DNA of 64,000 nt from contig NZ_SSBQ01000002.1 of assembly GCF_004795255.1 (NCBI RefSeq), positions 4,618,001 to 4,682,000 of the forward strand, read 5' to 3'. Shown piece by piece: positions 34,660-42,827 of the stretch. Source of the stretch: Streptomyces sp. RKND-216. Its GTDB lineage: Bacteria > Actinomycetota > Actinomycetes > Streptomycetales > Streptomycetaceae. Each line of letters begins with the position of its first letter. Positions within the stretch are counted from its first letter, which is position 1. The position numbers and the translations under genes were made by a program. The notes under the pieces are model-generated. The model was not told where the DNA came from and searched no databases. It worked only from the letters and a program-made list of their open reading frames with translations.

Positions 34660-35082
34660 TCAGCAGCGGAAGGTCTGGAGCACGGCGGGACTGAGCGCCA
34701 CCGGGCCCGGTCTCCGCGTCCCCGCCGCCCGGGTGTCGTGCGCAGCGGGAACGGCGGCGGCCGGGCGGGGCGCCGCACCGGCGGCCAGTGGTGCACGGGC
34801 GCAGGCCGTGGCGGAGTGTGCGCTGCTCGAGCGGTACGTCCACGCGACCGGATCGGCGGGGCAGCCGTCGGGCGCCGATGGACGCCGGGCGTCCGGGAGC
34901 TGTGGGTGGCCGGCCGCCTGCTCCGGCTGCGGCACGGCCCGTGCCGCGACGGCGGCGCGGTGCGCGGAGGCCGGGTCGTCCACGGGGGAGGACGGCGGGT
35001 GCGGCAACACCGTGAGCAGCAGAACGACGGCGGTCAGTACGAGCAGGCACGCGACGGCGACCCGGTGATGGTGCGGTGTCAT
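34660..35082 (-). CDS. Hypothetical single-span exported or membrane protein
   Basis: A 140-residue frame with a strong ribosome site (GGAGGGGGG) before ATG 35082. A His-rich start precedes one hydrophobic segment (VAVACLLVLTAVVLLLTVLP, about 8-27), then a long Ala/Pro-rich stretch with three cysteines, the last at the C-terminus. It resembles no family I know. It lies 145 bases upstream of the SulP gene on the same strand and might be co-transcribed. The sequence is compositionally biased, so the evidence is mainly the start signal and the signal-like segment. Confidence 0.5.
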   Translation of the reverse strand: MTPHHHRVAVACLLVLTAVVLLLTVLPHPPSSPVDDPASAHRAAVAARAVPQPEQAAGHPQLPDARRPSAPDGCPADPVAWTYRSSSAHSATACARAPLAAGAAPRPAAAVPAAHDTRAAGTRRPGPVALSPAVLQTFRC

Positions 35083-35125
35083 ACGGTCGTCCCCCCTCCC
35101 CTGTCGTAACACAGTGTCCTCACGT

Positions 35126-35162
35126 GCTCACGTAGCGCTCAACGCTTCGACGGTACGTGAGC
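35126..35162. promoter_or_regulatory. Nine-base inverted repeat upstream of the hypothetical exported protein
   Basis: GCTCACGTA and TACGTGAGC separated by 19 bases, 44-80 bases upstream of ATG 35082. The spacer also contains CGCTCAACGC. The position fits an operator or promoter-proximal element. Confidence 0.4.
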
Positions 35163-35281
35163 GTTCCCCGCGGGACGACGCCTTTCGGGTGAACTCTGTG
35201 TGTCCGGGTCCGTGCCATCTGTGCCCGGCCGGGGCCGGCGGGAGGTGCGAGGCGGGAGCTGTGGGAGGCGCGCGAAGGGGG

Positions 35282-36613
35282 TCAGGGCGCGGCCGGCTCC
35301 GTCGCGGCGTTGTTCCCGCCGCCGGCCTGCGCCGTATCGGCCTGTGCGTCCCCGGCCGCCTCCCGCTTGGCCCGGGCGTGCGGGTCGGTGCGGGCGTCGT
35401 AGGACATCAGCTTCGGCAGCGCCAGCATCAGGACGCCGACCGCTGCCACGCAGAGCAGGCCGCCGCCCCACACCGAGGTGCGCACCGAGGTGAGCGCGGC
35501 CATGCCGCCGGAGCGGAGCTGGCCGAGCTGCGGCCCGGCGGAGAAGGACAGCAGCTCGATGCCGGCCAGCCGCCCGCGCAGCCCGTCCGGGATGGTCTGA
35601 TTCCACAGGGTCGACCGGAAGATGCCGCTGACCATGTCGAACGCCCCGGCCACGGTGAGGAACAGCAGGACCAGCCAGATGTTCTGCACCGCGCCTGCGG
35701 CGGCCATCGCCGCTCCCCACAGCAGCGCCGCGAGAGCGACCATCCGGCCGTGCCGGTGGATTCTCCGCGTCCAGCCGCTGGTCGCGCTGACCAGCATGCC
35801 GCCCAGCGGCAGCGTCGCGTACATCATGCCCAGGGCCCATTCCGCGTCGAGCCGGTCGGCGAGGAAGGGGAAGAGGGCGAGGGGGAACGCGAACAGCATC
35901 GCGGCGATGTCCACCGTGTACGTGCCCAGCAGTTCCTTGCGGTTCCAGGCGTAGCGCGCGCCCTCCAGGATGCCGCGCAACGACGGCTTCTCCGCGTCGT
36001 GCCCGGCGGGAGAGGGGCGCAGGCGCAGGCCGAGCAGGAACGACACCGCGAAGCTGAGCGCGTCCAGTACGTACGCCGTCTCCACGCCCGCGTAGGCGAT
36101 CAGCAGACCGGCGAGGGTGGGGCCGGCGACGCCGCCGATCTGCCAGCGCAGCGAGTTGAGCGCGGCGGCGGCGCTGAGCTGGTCGTGCGGCACGATGCGC
36201 GGAACGATCGCGTCCAGGGCCGGACGCTGGAGGCCGACCAGCGAGCTGGTCAGCGCGCCCGCCGCGTACAGCGGCCAGATCATCGGCTCGGGCAGCAGCG
36301 AGTTCAGCAGCAGGCCCAGTGCGACGAGGCCGAGTGCGAACTCGGTGAACAGGATGACCTTCCGGCGGTCCACGGCGTCGGCGAGCGCGCCGCCGTACAG
36401 GCCGAAGGCGATCAGCGGCACCAGCTCGACCACGCCGAGAGCGCCCACCGCGACCGGCGAACCGGTCAGCTCCTTGAGCTGGAAGGGCAGCGCGACGAAG
36501 GAGAGGAAGCTGCCGAAGACCGTGATGGCCCCCGAACACCACAGCACGCGGAAGTCCCGTGAGGAACGCCAGGGCGAGAGGTCGGGGAGCAGTGCGCGCA
36601 GATCGAGGGACAC
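35282..36613 (-). CDS. MFS transporter, EntS-like
   Basis: A 443-residue efflux-type major facilitator with twelve spans. The N-terminus (SSRDFRVLWCSGAITVFGSF) and the loop FGLYGGALADAVDRRKVI between spans 2 and 3 match the MFS_3/EntS group, as do QRPALDAIVPRIV and LNSLRWQIGGVAGPTLAG. The hydrophilic tail (about 410-443) is Ala/Thr-rich. GTG 36613 has a weak site (GGAAGATGG). The substrate could be a siderophore, antibiotic or other small molecule. No biosynthetic genes are adjacent. Confidence 0.88.
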   Translation of the reverse strand: MSLDLRALLPDLSPWRSSRDFRVLWCSGAITVFGSFLSFVALPFQLKELTGSPVAVGALGVVELVPLIAFGLYGGALADAVDRRKVILFTEFALGLVALGLLLNSLLPEPMIWPLYAAGALTSSLVGLQRPALDAIVPRIVPHDQLSAAAALNSLRWQIGGVAGPTLAGLLIAYAGVETAYVLDALSFAVSFLLGLRLRPSPAGHDAEKPSLRGILEGARYAWNRKELLGTYTVDIAAMLFAFPLALFPFLADRLDAEWALGMMYATLPLGGMLVSATSGWTRRIHRHGRMVALAALLWGAAMAAAGAVQNIWLVLLFLTVAGAFDMVSGIFRSTLWNQTIPDGLRGRLAGIELLSFSAGPQLGQLRSGGMAALTSVRTSVWGGGLLCVAAVGVLMLALPKLMSYDARTDPHARAKREAAGDAQADTAQAGGGNNAATEPAAP

Positions 36614-36677
36614 GAGCTGCCATCTTCCGCCCCGAATGCTGCACGGGGCAACTGCTTATCGACCTGGTCCGGAGGAC

Positions 36678-37343
36678 TCACCAGCGCGGCGGCGGTGGCG
36701 CCGTGAGGCGTTCGGCGAGCCGGGAGAGGCGGTCGCGGAAGCCGCGCGCGTGCCGTGCCGCGGTGAACGGCTGCGGGCGGGGGGTCAGGCCGCCCGGCCC
36801 CGGCACGGCTTCGCCGGCGGCCGCGCTGACCAGGTGCTGGAGCGTGTCGAGGTCGAGCTCCTGCGGGTCGGCGGTGAGCGCGTCGTGGGCCATGCCGCCC
36901 AGTTCGGTGGTGCCCGGCGAGTCACCGGTGTCCGATGGCATGCCGCCCTCCAGCGCCAGGACCGTCGCGCCGGCCCGCCGCGCGTCGTGCACCCGTTCCA
37001 GCAGGCCGCCGCCCGGCGCGCCCGGAGCGACCACCAGCAGCGTCTCGTTGCGTCCCGCTGCCTCCAGCCGGGCCAGGCCGCAGGAGAGGTGGGCGGGCGC
37101 GGCCGGCGGGACCCGGTGGCGCACCAGTGTGGGCGACAGCTCGGGGAGCCCGGACCAGGCGGCCTCGTCGTCCAGATGGGCCGCCAGGTGCCAGGGTTCG
37201 TGCTCCTCGGTGCCGACCAGCAGCAGTCCACCGCCGCGCGGTGAGACGGAGGCGCGCAGAGATCCGGCGAAGCGCCGGGTGGAGGGCAACCACTCCGTTC
37301 CGGCGAGGACTTCACGCAGCAGGGCGACCCGTACGGCATCCAT
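36678..37343 (-). CDS. Hypothetical protein, possible Rossmann-like segment
   Basis: A 221-residue soluble protein. The middle (NETLLVVAPGAPGGGLLER, then RRAGATVLALEGG) reads like a Rossmann or SIS-type beta-alpha unit; the C-terminal 40 residues are basic and proline-rich. I recognise no family. ATG 37343 is the first sensible start, but no clear ribosome site precedes it. It ends 64 bases before the MFS gene on the same strand and diverges from the F420 oxidoreductase gene. Confidence 0.6.
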   Translation of the reverse strand: MDAVRVALLREVLAGTEWLPSTRRFAGSLRASVSPRGGGLLLVGTEEHEPWHLAAHLDDEAAWSGLPELSPTLVRHRVPPAAPAHLSCGLARLEAAGRNETLLVVAPGAPGGGLLERVHDARRAGATVLALEGGMPSDTGDSPGTTELGGMAHDALTADPQELDLDTLQHLVSAAAGEAVPGPGGLTPRPQPFTAARHARGFRDRLSRLAERLTAPPPPRW

Positions 37344-37510
37344 GGGCGTGCATGCTGCCGTACGGCCGGTGCTGCGCGCCGCGGTTCGGGGGAGACGTCG
37401 CCCGAACGGGGATGCGGCCCTCGTGCTCCGGAGTGCGAGGGCCGTCAGGATGTGGCGAAGCCCTCGACCAGTGAAGCTACTCACCAGTAGGAAGTGGTCC
37501 GCGTACACCG

Positions 37511-37523
37511 TAGGATCGGTCCC
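37511..37523 (+). promoter_or_regulatory. Leaderless promoter -10 box of the F420 oxidoreductase gene
   Basis: TAGGAT (37511-37516), a seven-base discriminator (CGGTCCC) and then ATG. No Shine-Dalgarno is present, so the transcript probably starts at the A of the start codon. Confidence 0.5.
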
Positions 37524-38222
37524 ATGACTTCCTCAGCAGCGCCCTCGCCCAAAAAGGATCCCTGGGACCTTCCCGACGTCTCCGGACTGACCGTCGGCGT
37601 GCTCGGCGGCACCGGCGACCAGGGCCGCGGACTCGCCTACCGGCTGGCCCTCGCCGGCCAGAAGGTGATCATCGGATCGCGGAAGGCCGAGCGGGCCCGC
37701 GAGGCGGCCGGCGAGATCGGCCAGGGCGTCGAGGGCGCGGACAACGCGGAGTGCGCCCGCCGTTCGGACGTGGTGATCGTCGCCGTGCCCTGGGACGGCC
37801 ACGCCGCCACGCTGGAGAGCCTGCGCGAGGAACTGGACGGGAAGCTCGTCGTCGACTGCGTCAACCCGCTCGGCTTCGACAAGAAGGGCGCCTACGCCCT
37901 GGTGCCCGAGGAGGGCAGCGCCGCCGAGCAGGCCGCCGCCCTGCTGCCCGACTCCCGCGTGACCGCCGCCTTCCACCACCTCTCCGCGGTGCTGCTCTCC
38001 GACCCGGATATCAAGGAGATCGAGACCGACGTGATGGTGCTCGGCGAGGTGCGCGCGGACTGCGAGATCGTGCAGGCCCTCGCGGGCCGCATCCCCGGTA
38101 TGCGCGGCGTCTTCGCGGGGCGGCTGCGCAACGCCCACCAGGTCGAGTCGCTCGTCGCCAACCTGATCTCGGTCAACCGCCGGTACAAAGCCCACGCGGG
38201 CGTGAGGCTCACCGACATCTGA
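37524..38222 (+). CDS. npdG: NADPH-dependent F420 oxidoreductase
   Basis: A 232-residue cytosolic enzyme that exchanges hydride between NADP(H) and the deazaflavin coenzyme F420. The NADP loop is VGVLGGTGDQGRGLAYRLA, with IGSRKAERA after it setting NADP preference. VDCVNPLGFDKKGAYALVPE and VTAAFHHLSAVLL are characteristic of this family. The N-terminal about 15 residues are a disordered extension. ATG 37524 is probably leaderless. It is a stand-alone gene; F420 synthesis genes are elsewhere. Confidence 0.92.
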   Translation: MTSSAAPSPKKDPWDLPDVSGLTVGVLGGTGDQGRGLAYRLALAGQKVIIGSRKAERAREAAGEIGQGVEGADNAECARRSDVVIVAVPWDGHAATLESLREELDGKLVVDCVNPLGFDKKGAYALVPEEGSAAEQAAALLPDSRVTAAFHHLSAVLLSDPDIKEIETDVMVLGEVRADCEIVQALAGRIPGMRGVFAGRLRNAHQVESLVANLISVNRRYKAHAGVRLTDI

Positions 38223-38339
38223 GCCGGCCGACCGGGGCGTGCGCGAGGGACGTGCGCCCCGCGACGGTCCGCCCCGCGGGGTGTGGGGGACAATGGAGCG
38301 GTACACCCATCTGCTCACCCGACGGGAGCCCCAGCCCCC

Positions 38340-38600
38340 ATGCCCGCCTCCACCCCGCCCAGGCCCTCGAAGTCCATCGCCCTGGCCGCCACCGCCCTGT
38401 GCCTGCTCGCCGTCGTCGCGGCGGTGGTCGCCTTCGTGAACGGCAACTGGTTCGGGATCGCCTGGGTGCTGCTCGCGGGCGTCACCTCGAACATGGCGTG
38501 GTACCACTGGCGTCGGCTCCGCGCCACACAGGGTGGCGAGCAGGCACAGGGCGGCGGCCCCGGTGCGGAGCAGCCCCCGCGCGACGGCCGCGGGCGGTGA
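38340..38600 (+). CDS. Small two-span membrane protein
   Basis: An 86-residue protein with two hydrophobic segments (SIALAATALCLLAVVAAVVA and FGIAWVLLAGVTSNMAWYHW), a short hydrophilic N-terminus and a Gly/Gln-rich tail. GGGAG lies about 12 bases before ATG 38340. It follows the F420 oxidoreductase by 117 bases and converges on the M50 protease gene. No function can be assigned. Confidence 0.65.
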   Translation: MPASTPPRPSKSIALAATALCLLAVVAAVVAFVNGNWFGIAWVLLAGVTSNMAWYHWRRLRATQGGEQAQGGGPGAEQPPRDGRGR

Positions 38601-38637
38601 CGCGCCCGCCCCTGGAAACGTGCCCGGAGGGCGGGCG

Positions 38638-39453
38638 TCACCGGCCGAGCGTCACCGGCACGAAGCCCGCCTGCGGGTCACCGTCCCAGAAGCGGAAGTA
38701 CTCCAGCCCGTAGTACGTCTCGCCCTGCCCCACGCCGAGCATGCCGAGTACCGCGTCGACGACGTCCCAGAACACGGCCCCGATCCCCGGGATCCACAGG
38801 CAGGCGAAAACGATCAGCAGGCCGAACGGTGCGAACGGCTCCGCCTGCTTCCGGGCCGACGGCGACAGCCAGGGCTCGATCACCCCGTAGCCGTCCAGCC
38901 CCGGGACCGGCAGGAGGTTCAGGATCGCCGCCGTCACCTGGAGCAGCGCCAGGAACGCCAGCGCGAAGCGGAACGGCGTCGGCATCGTGTCGACGGTGCC
39001 CAGCCACCACGGGGCAGTGAGCGCGAGCGCGAAGGCCACGTTGGTCAGCGGCCCGGCCGCCGAGACGAGGCTGTGGCGCAGCCGGCCCCGGATGCGGTCC
39101 CGCTCGACGAACACCGCGCCGCCCGGCAGGCCGATGCCGCCCAGGATCACGAACAGCACCGGCAGCACGATGCTGAGCAGCGCGTGCGTGTAGCGCAACG
39201 GGTTCAGCGTCAGGTAGCCCTTGGTGGCCACCGTGTGGTCACCGCCATGCAGCGCCGTGCGCGCGTGGGCGTACTCGTGGAGGCACAGCGAGACGATCCA
39301 GCCGGAGACCACGAACAGGAAGACCGCGACGCCGGTCGCCCGCGCGAAGTCCGTCCACACGGCCCAGCCCGACACCGCGAGCACCGCCACCAGGCCCAGG
39401 AAGACCGGGCTCGGACGGCGGTGCTCACGTTTCGGCGCGACAGCGGAGGTCAT
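38638..39453 (-). CDS. Site-2 protease family (M50) membrane metalloprotease
   Basis: A 271-residue polytopic membrane protein. The zinc site is LCLHEYAHART (HExxH, about 58-62), with the third ligand in NLLPVPGLDGYGV (about 180). About six spans. This is the small Rip-like group without PDZ domains, so it may cut membrane-bound regulators or peptides, but no substrate is evident nearby. ATG 39453 is the first start. It ends 37 bases from the opposing small membrane-protein gene. Confidence 0.88.
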   Translation of the reverse strand: MTSAVAPKREHRRPSPVFLGLVAVLAVSGWAVWTDFARATGVAVFLFVVSGWIVSLCLHEYAHARTALHGGDHTVATKGYLTLNPLRYTHALLSIVLPVLFVILGGIGLPGGAVFVERDRIRGRLRHSLVSAAGPLTNVAFALALTAPWWLGTVDTMPTPFRFALAFLALLQVTAAILNLLPVPGLDGYGVIEPWLSPSARKQAEPFAPFGLLIVFACLWIPGIGAVFWDVVDAVLGMLGVGQGETYYGLEYFRFWDGDPQAGFVPVTLGR

Positions 39454-39481
39454 GAGGCCCGACAGTACCGGGCCCCGCCGG

Positions 39482-40345
39482 TCAGGTCTTCTTGCGGAAG
39501 GTGTTGATGGCCAGCGGGGCAGTGACCGCGGTCAGGCCGACGGACCACACCAGTGTCCACAGCAGGGGCCCGCCCACGTCGCCGGTGCCGCCCATCAGCA
39601 CGCGGGACACGTCCGCCACGTGCGTGAGCGGGTTGACGTCGGTGAACGCCTCCAGCCAGCCCGGCATCGTGCCCGTCGGTACGAAGACCGACGAGCCGAA
39701 CTGCAGGGGCATCAGCACCAGGAAGGACACGCCCTGCACGGCCTGCGCGGTCCGCATGGTCAGACCCAGCAGCATGAAGATCCACACCAGGGACGCGCCG
39801 AAGAGCGTGGTCAGGCCGATCGCGGCGAGCATGCCGAGCACGCTGCCCTGGAGCTCGTAGCCGACCAGGAAACCGACCGTCAGCAGCACCACGATGGCGA
39901 TCAGCATGCGGCCGATCTCCACCACGACCTTCGCGATCAGCACCGAGGACCGGGCGATGGGCATGGACCGGAAGCGGTCCATCACGCCCTTGCGGAAGTC
40001 CTCGTTGATGCCGGTGCCCACCGCCATGGCGATGTTCATGCCCATCATCGCCATCATCCCGGGGATGAGGTACGCGGTGTACACGTCCCGGTCGGCGTCG
40101 CCGGAGATGGCGCCGCCGAAGACGTACACGAAGAGCAGGGTGAAGATGATGGGCATCAGCAGCGCGTCCATCATCGACTCGGGGTCCTGCTTGATCTGGA
40201 GCGCGTTGCGGCGCACCAGGGCCCCGACGTGCCGCACGTTGGCGCGCAGCCCGATCCGGTCCTCGCCCGAGCCGGGCTTGACCGACGGGGCGGGGACGCG
40301 CGGTCCCGGACCGGACGCCTCGGGGGAAACGGTGGCGGTGCTCAC
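39482..40345 (-). CDS. DrrB-like ABC-2 type permease
   Basis: A 287-residue membrane subunit with six spans: a cytosolic N-terminus of about 50 residues (RANVRHVGALVRRNALQIKQ), then spans beginning SMMDALLMPIIFTLLFVYVF and the conserved GINEDFRKGVMDRFRSMPIA loop of DrrB-type exporters. The GTG start overlaps the stop of the ATPase gene (GTGA at 40342-40345). With the ATPase it forms a drug or lipid exporter. The substrate is unknown; no antibiotic genes lie nearby. Confidence 0.9.
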   Translation of the reverse strand: MSTATVSPEASGPGPRVPAPSVKPGSGEDRIGLRANVRHVGALVRRNALQIKQDPESMMDALLMPIIFTLLFVYVFGGAISGDADRDVYTAYLIPGMMAMMGMNIAMAVGTGINEDFRKGVMDRFRSMPIARSSVLIAKVVVEIGRMLIAIVVLLTVGFLVGYELQGSVLGMLAAIGLTTLFGASLVWIFMLLGLTMRTAQAVQGVSFLVLMPLQFGSSVFVPTGTMPGWLEAFTDVNPLTHVADVSRVLMGGTGDVGGPLLWTLVWSVGLTAVTAPLAINTFRKKT

Positions 40346-41355
40346 GCCGCGACCTCCTCGTTCTCGGGCTCGGACTCCTGATGGGTGGCCCGCTGGCCGG
40401 TGATGGCCAGGAACACCTCGTCCAGGCTGGGCAGATGGGTGGCGATGTCGGCGATCCCGAAACCGCGCACGCCCAGCAGCCCGACCACGGCGGTCAGCTG
40501 TTCGTCACTGATGATCGGCACGCTGACGACGCCGCGCTCCGCGTCGGCCGTGGCACCGGAGATGCCGTCCAGACCTGCCTCGGCCAGCGCGCCGGCCATC
40601 GCCCGCAGGTCGCCGGTGTTGGCCGGGCGGATCTCCAGGGTGCGACCGCCGACCTTCGCCTTCAGCTCCGGCACCCGGCCCTCCGCGATCACCTTGCCTT
40701 GGTCGACGACGGTCAGCTCGCTCGCCAACTGCTCCGCCTCCTCCATGTACTGGGTGGTCAGCAGCACGGTGTTGCCGTCGGCGACGATGTGCTTGACCTC
40801 GTCCCACACCTCGTTGCGGGTGCGCGGGTCGAGACCTGTGGTGGGCTCGTCCAGGTACAGCACCCGGGGGTGGCCGATCATGGACGCGGCCAGGTCGAGG
40901 CGGCGGCGCATGCCGCCGGAGTACTTGCTCACCGGCTTGCGGGCCGCCTCCGTCAGCGAGAATCGCTCCAGCATCTCGTCCGCCCGGCGGCGCGCGTCCC
41001 GGCGTGGGAGGTCGAGCAGCCGGCCGATCATGTAGAGGTTCTCCCAGCCGGACAGCTTCTCGTCCACCGAGGCGTACTGGCCGGTGAGTCCGATGGTGCG
41101 GCGCAGCCGGCGCGGCTGGCGCACCACGTCGTAGCCCGCCACGGTGGCCGTGCCGGCGTCCGGCGCCAGCAGCGTGGACAGAATCCGGACCAGGGTGGTC
41201 TTGCCCGCGCCGTTCGGCCCGAGCACGCCCATGACGGTGCCCTCGCGCACCGTGAGGTCGATGCCGTCGACCGCCCGCGTCTCCCCGAAGTGCTTCACCA
41301 GTCCGCGGACCTCGACGGCATTGCGTCCGTGGGCGGTGGCTTCCTGTCGCGTCAT
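40342..41355 (-). CDS. DrrA-like ABC transporter ATP-binding protein
   Basis: A 337-residue ATPase of the daunorubicin-resistance type. Walker A GPNGAGKTT (about 51-59), Q-loop GLTGQYASVDE, signature YSGGMRRRLDLA (about 145), Walker B VLYLDEPTTGLD, switch His replaced by Gln in TTQYMEEAE, as is normal for this family. The C-terminal DUF4162 domain (about 230-330, AEGRVPELKAKVGG) is present. ATG 41355 begins the frame. It is translationally coupled to the permease downstream. Confidence 0.92.
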   Translation of the reverse strand: MTRQEATAHGRNAVEVRGLVKHFGETRAVDGIDLTVREGTVMGVLGPNGAGKTTLVRILSTLLAPDAGTATVAGYDVVRQPRRLRRTIGLTGQYASVDEKLSGWENLYMIGRLLDLPRRDARRRADEMLERFSLTEAARKPVSKYSGGMRRRLDLAASMIGHPRVLYLDEPTTGLDPRTRNEVWDEVKHIVADGNTVLLTTQYMEEAEQLASELTVVDQGKVIAEGRVPELKAKVGGRTLEIRPANTGDLRAMAGALAEAGLDGISGATADAERGVVSVPIISDEQLTAVVGLLGVRGFGIADIATHLPSLDEVFLAITGQRATHQESEPENEEVAA

Positions 41356-41394
41356 GACCCTACGGTGACAGGCGCCACCGACAAACGGCCGACA

Positions 41395-41412
41395 TCCCGC
41401 CTACAGGCGGGA
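41395..41412. terminator. Short hairpin downstream of panB
   Basis: TCCCGCC-TACA-GGCGGGA, seven-base arms, 76 bases beyond the panB stop and 40 bases before the ATPase start on the same strand. It could end the panB transcript; there is no T-run. Confidence 0.4.
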
Positions 41413-41487
41413 GGCCGGCCGTACGCCGCGCGTGCGTCGCCCCCGTGCCGCCGGTACCCGGGCCGGCGCCGCAGGGAAGCGACGCGG

Positions 41488-42384
41488 TCAGGAGAAGCTG
41501 TGCTCCGGCTGCGGGAACCCGCCGCCGGTGACGTCCTCGGCGAACGCCTTCGCGGCGCCGCCCAGCGTCTCCCGCAGCTGCGCGTACTGCTTCACGAAGC
41601 GCGGCAGCCTGCCCGGCGTCAGGCCCGCCATGTCCGTCCAGACCAGAACCTGCGCGTCGGTGTCCGGGCCGGCGCCGATGCCGACCGTGGGGATGTGCAG
41701 CGAACGGGTGACCTCCGCGGCCAGCTCGGCCGGCACCAGCTCCAGCACCACCGCGAACGCGCCCGCGTCCTGCGCGGCCTTCGCGTCCCGGACCAGCCGG
41801 TGCGCGTCCTCGTCGGAACGGCCCTGCACGCGGTAGCCCATGGCGTTCACGGACTGCGGCGTCAGGCCCAGGTGGGACATGACCGGGATGCCGGCGGAGA
41901 CGAGCAGTTCGGTCTGGCGCAGCGAGCGTTCTCCGCCCTCCAGCTTCACCGCGCCGACGCCGGCCTCCTTGACCAGCCGGGTGGCGTTGCGCAGGGCCTG
42001 CTCCGGGCCCTCCTGGTAGGAACCGAACGGCAGGTCGCCGATGACCAGGGCGCGCCGGGTGCCCCGTACGACCGCGGCGGAGAGGATCGCGATCTCGTCC
42101 ATGGTGACGGGCACGGTCGTCTCGTATCCGAGGTGGCAGTTGCCCATCGAGTCGCCGACGAGCAGGACGGGGATGCCCGCGTCGTCGAAGACCGAGGCGG
42201 TCATCGCGTCGTAGGCGGTGAGCATCGGCCACTTCTCGCCGCGGTCCTTGGCAGCGGCCAGGTCGCGGACGGTGATCCGGCGGTTCTGCGTGCCGCCGTA
42301 GAGCGACCTGGGGTTCTGGGAGGACGGTCCCGACTGGGCGGAGGTTTCAGGCTGGGCAGGCTGTGCCGGCTGGGCAGGCGTCAT
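41488..42384 (-). CDS. panB: 3-methyl-2-oxobutanoate hydroxymethyltransferase
   Basis: A 298-residue TIM-barrel enzyme that adds a hydroxymethyl group from methylene-tetrahydrofolate to alpha-ketoisovalerate, first step of pantothenate and CoA synthesis. Motifs: WPMLTAYDAMTASVFD, VLLVGDSMGN (metal Asp), VKLEGGE, GHLGLTPQ-like SHLGLTPQSVNAMGY, and the catalytic Glu in VLELVPAELA. The first about 35 residues are a Pro/Ala/Gln-rich extension not needed for catalysis. ATG 42384 follows AGGAG. It is monocistronic here; panC/panD are not adjacent. Confidence 0.95.
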   Translation of the reverse strand: MTPAQPAQPAQPETSAQSGPSSQNPRSLYGGTQNRRITVRDLAAAKDRGEKWPMLTAYDAMTASVFDDAGIPVLLVGDSMGNCHLGYETTVPVTMDEIAILSAAVVRGTRRALVIGDLPFGSYQEGPEQALRNATRLVKEAGVGAVKLEGGERSLRQTELLVSAGIPVMSHLGLTPQSVNAMGYRVQGRSDEDAHRLVRDAKAAQDAGAFAVVLELVPAELAAEVTRSLHIPTVGIGAGPDTDAQVLVWTDMAGLTPGRLPRFVKQYAQLRETLGGAAKAFAEDVTGGGFPQPEHSFS

Positions 42385-42827
42385 CGCACTGGCTCCTGTG
42401 TCTCGTCGTCTCGTGGCGCCCCTGGGGGCGTCCCCGGATTCGGTTCCATGCTGGCACGGTTCGGGCGAAGGGGGGAACCCCTGACGCGGCCCGGGAGCCC
42501 CCTGCCGGCTCCTCGCCCGGCCTTCCGCCGTGCGCGGTGCGTTCCCGGGCGCCACGAAAGGTGATCCCCGCTGGCGGAGGGCGTGCGGAAGGGGCGCCGG
42601 CACCCCGCGCGACACGGGTGTCCGCGAGGGCGCCCGGATGTGCGTGTTCGGTCACAGCAGGGCTCGCCCCGCCCTCTCGCGGAACCCGGCGCGCGGTGGT
42701 GATCGTCCTGCAGACAGGAACGGATCACGGCCCGAAGGCGAGGTCGGGGGCGTGCCCCGCACGGTCGGCGGGCGGCCCGGTGATCACCTATCGTTCCCCG
42801 GACGGGCGAGGCGAGTGAGGACGGCGC
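42385..42827. other. Divergent intergenic region without a convincing gene
   Basis: A 443-bp GC-rich space between panB and the EEP-domain gene. The open frames across it show biased Arg/Pro composition and no ribosome site or family motif. The panB ribosome site (AGGAG) lies at its left end. No strong hairpin or repeat stands out. Confidence 0.5.

Noticed and set aside
42385..42827. Possible short genes between panB and the EEP-domain gene
   Set aside because: All frames are low-complexity and lack start signals; nothing is supported.
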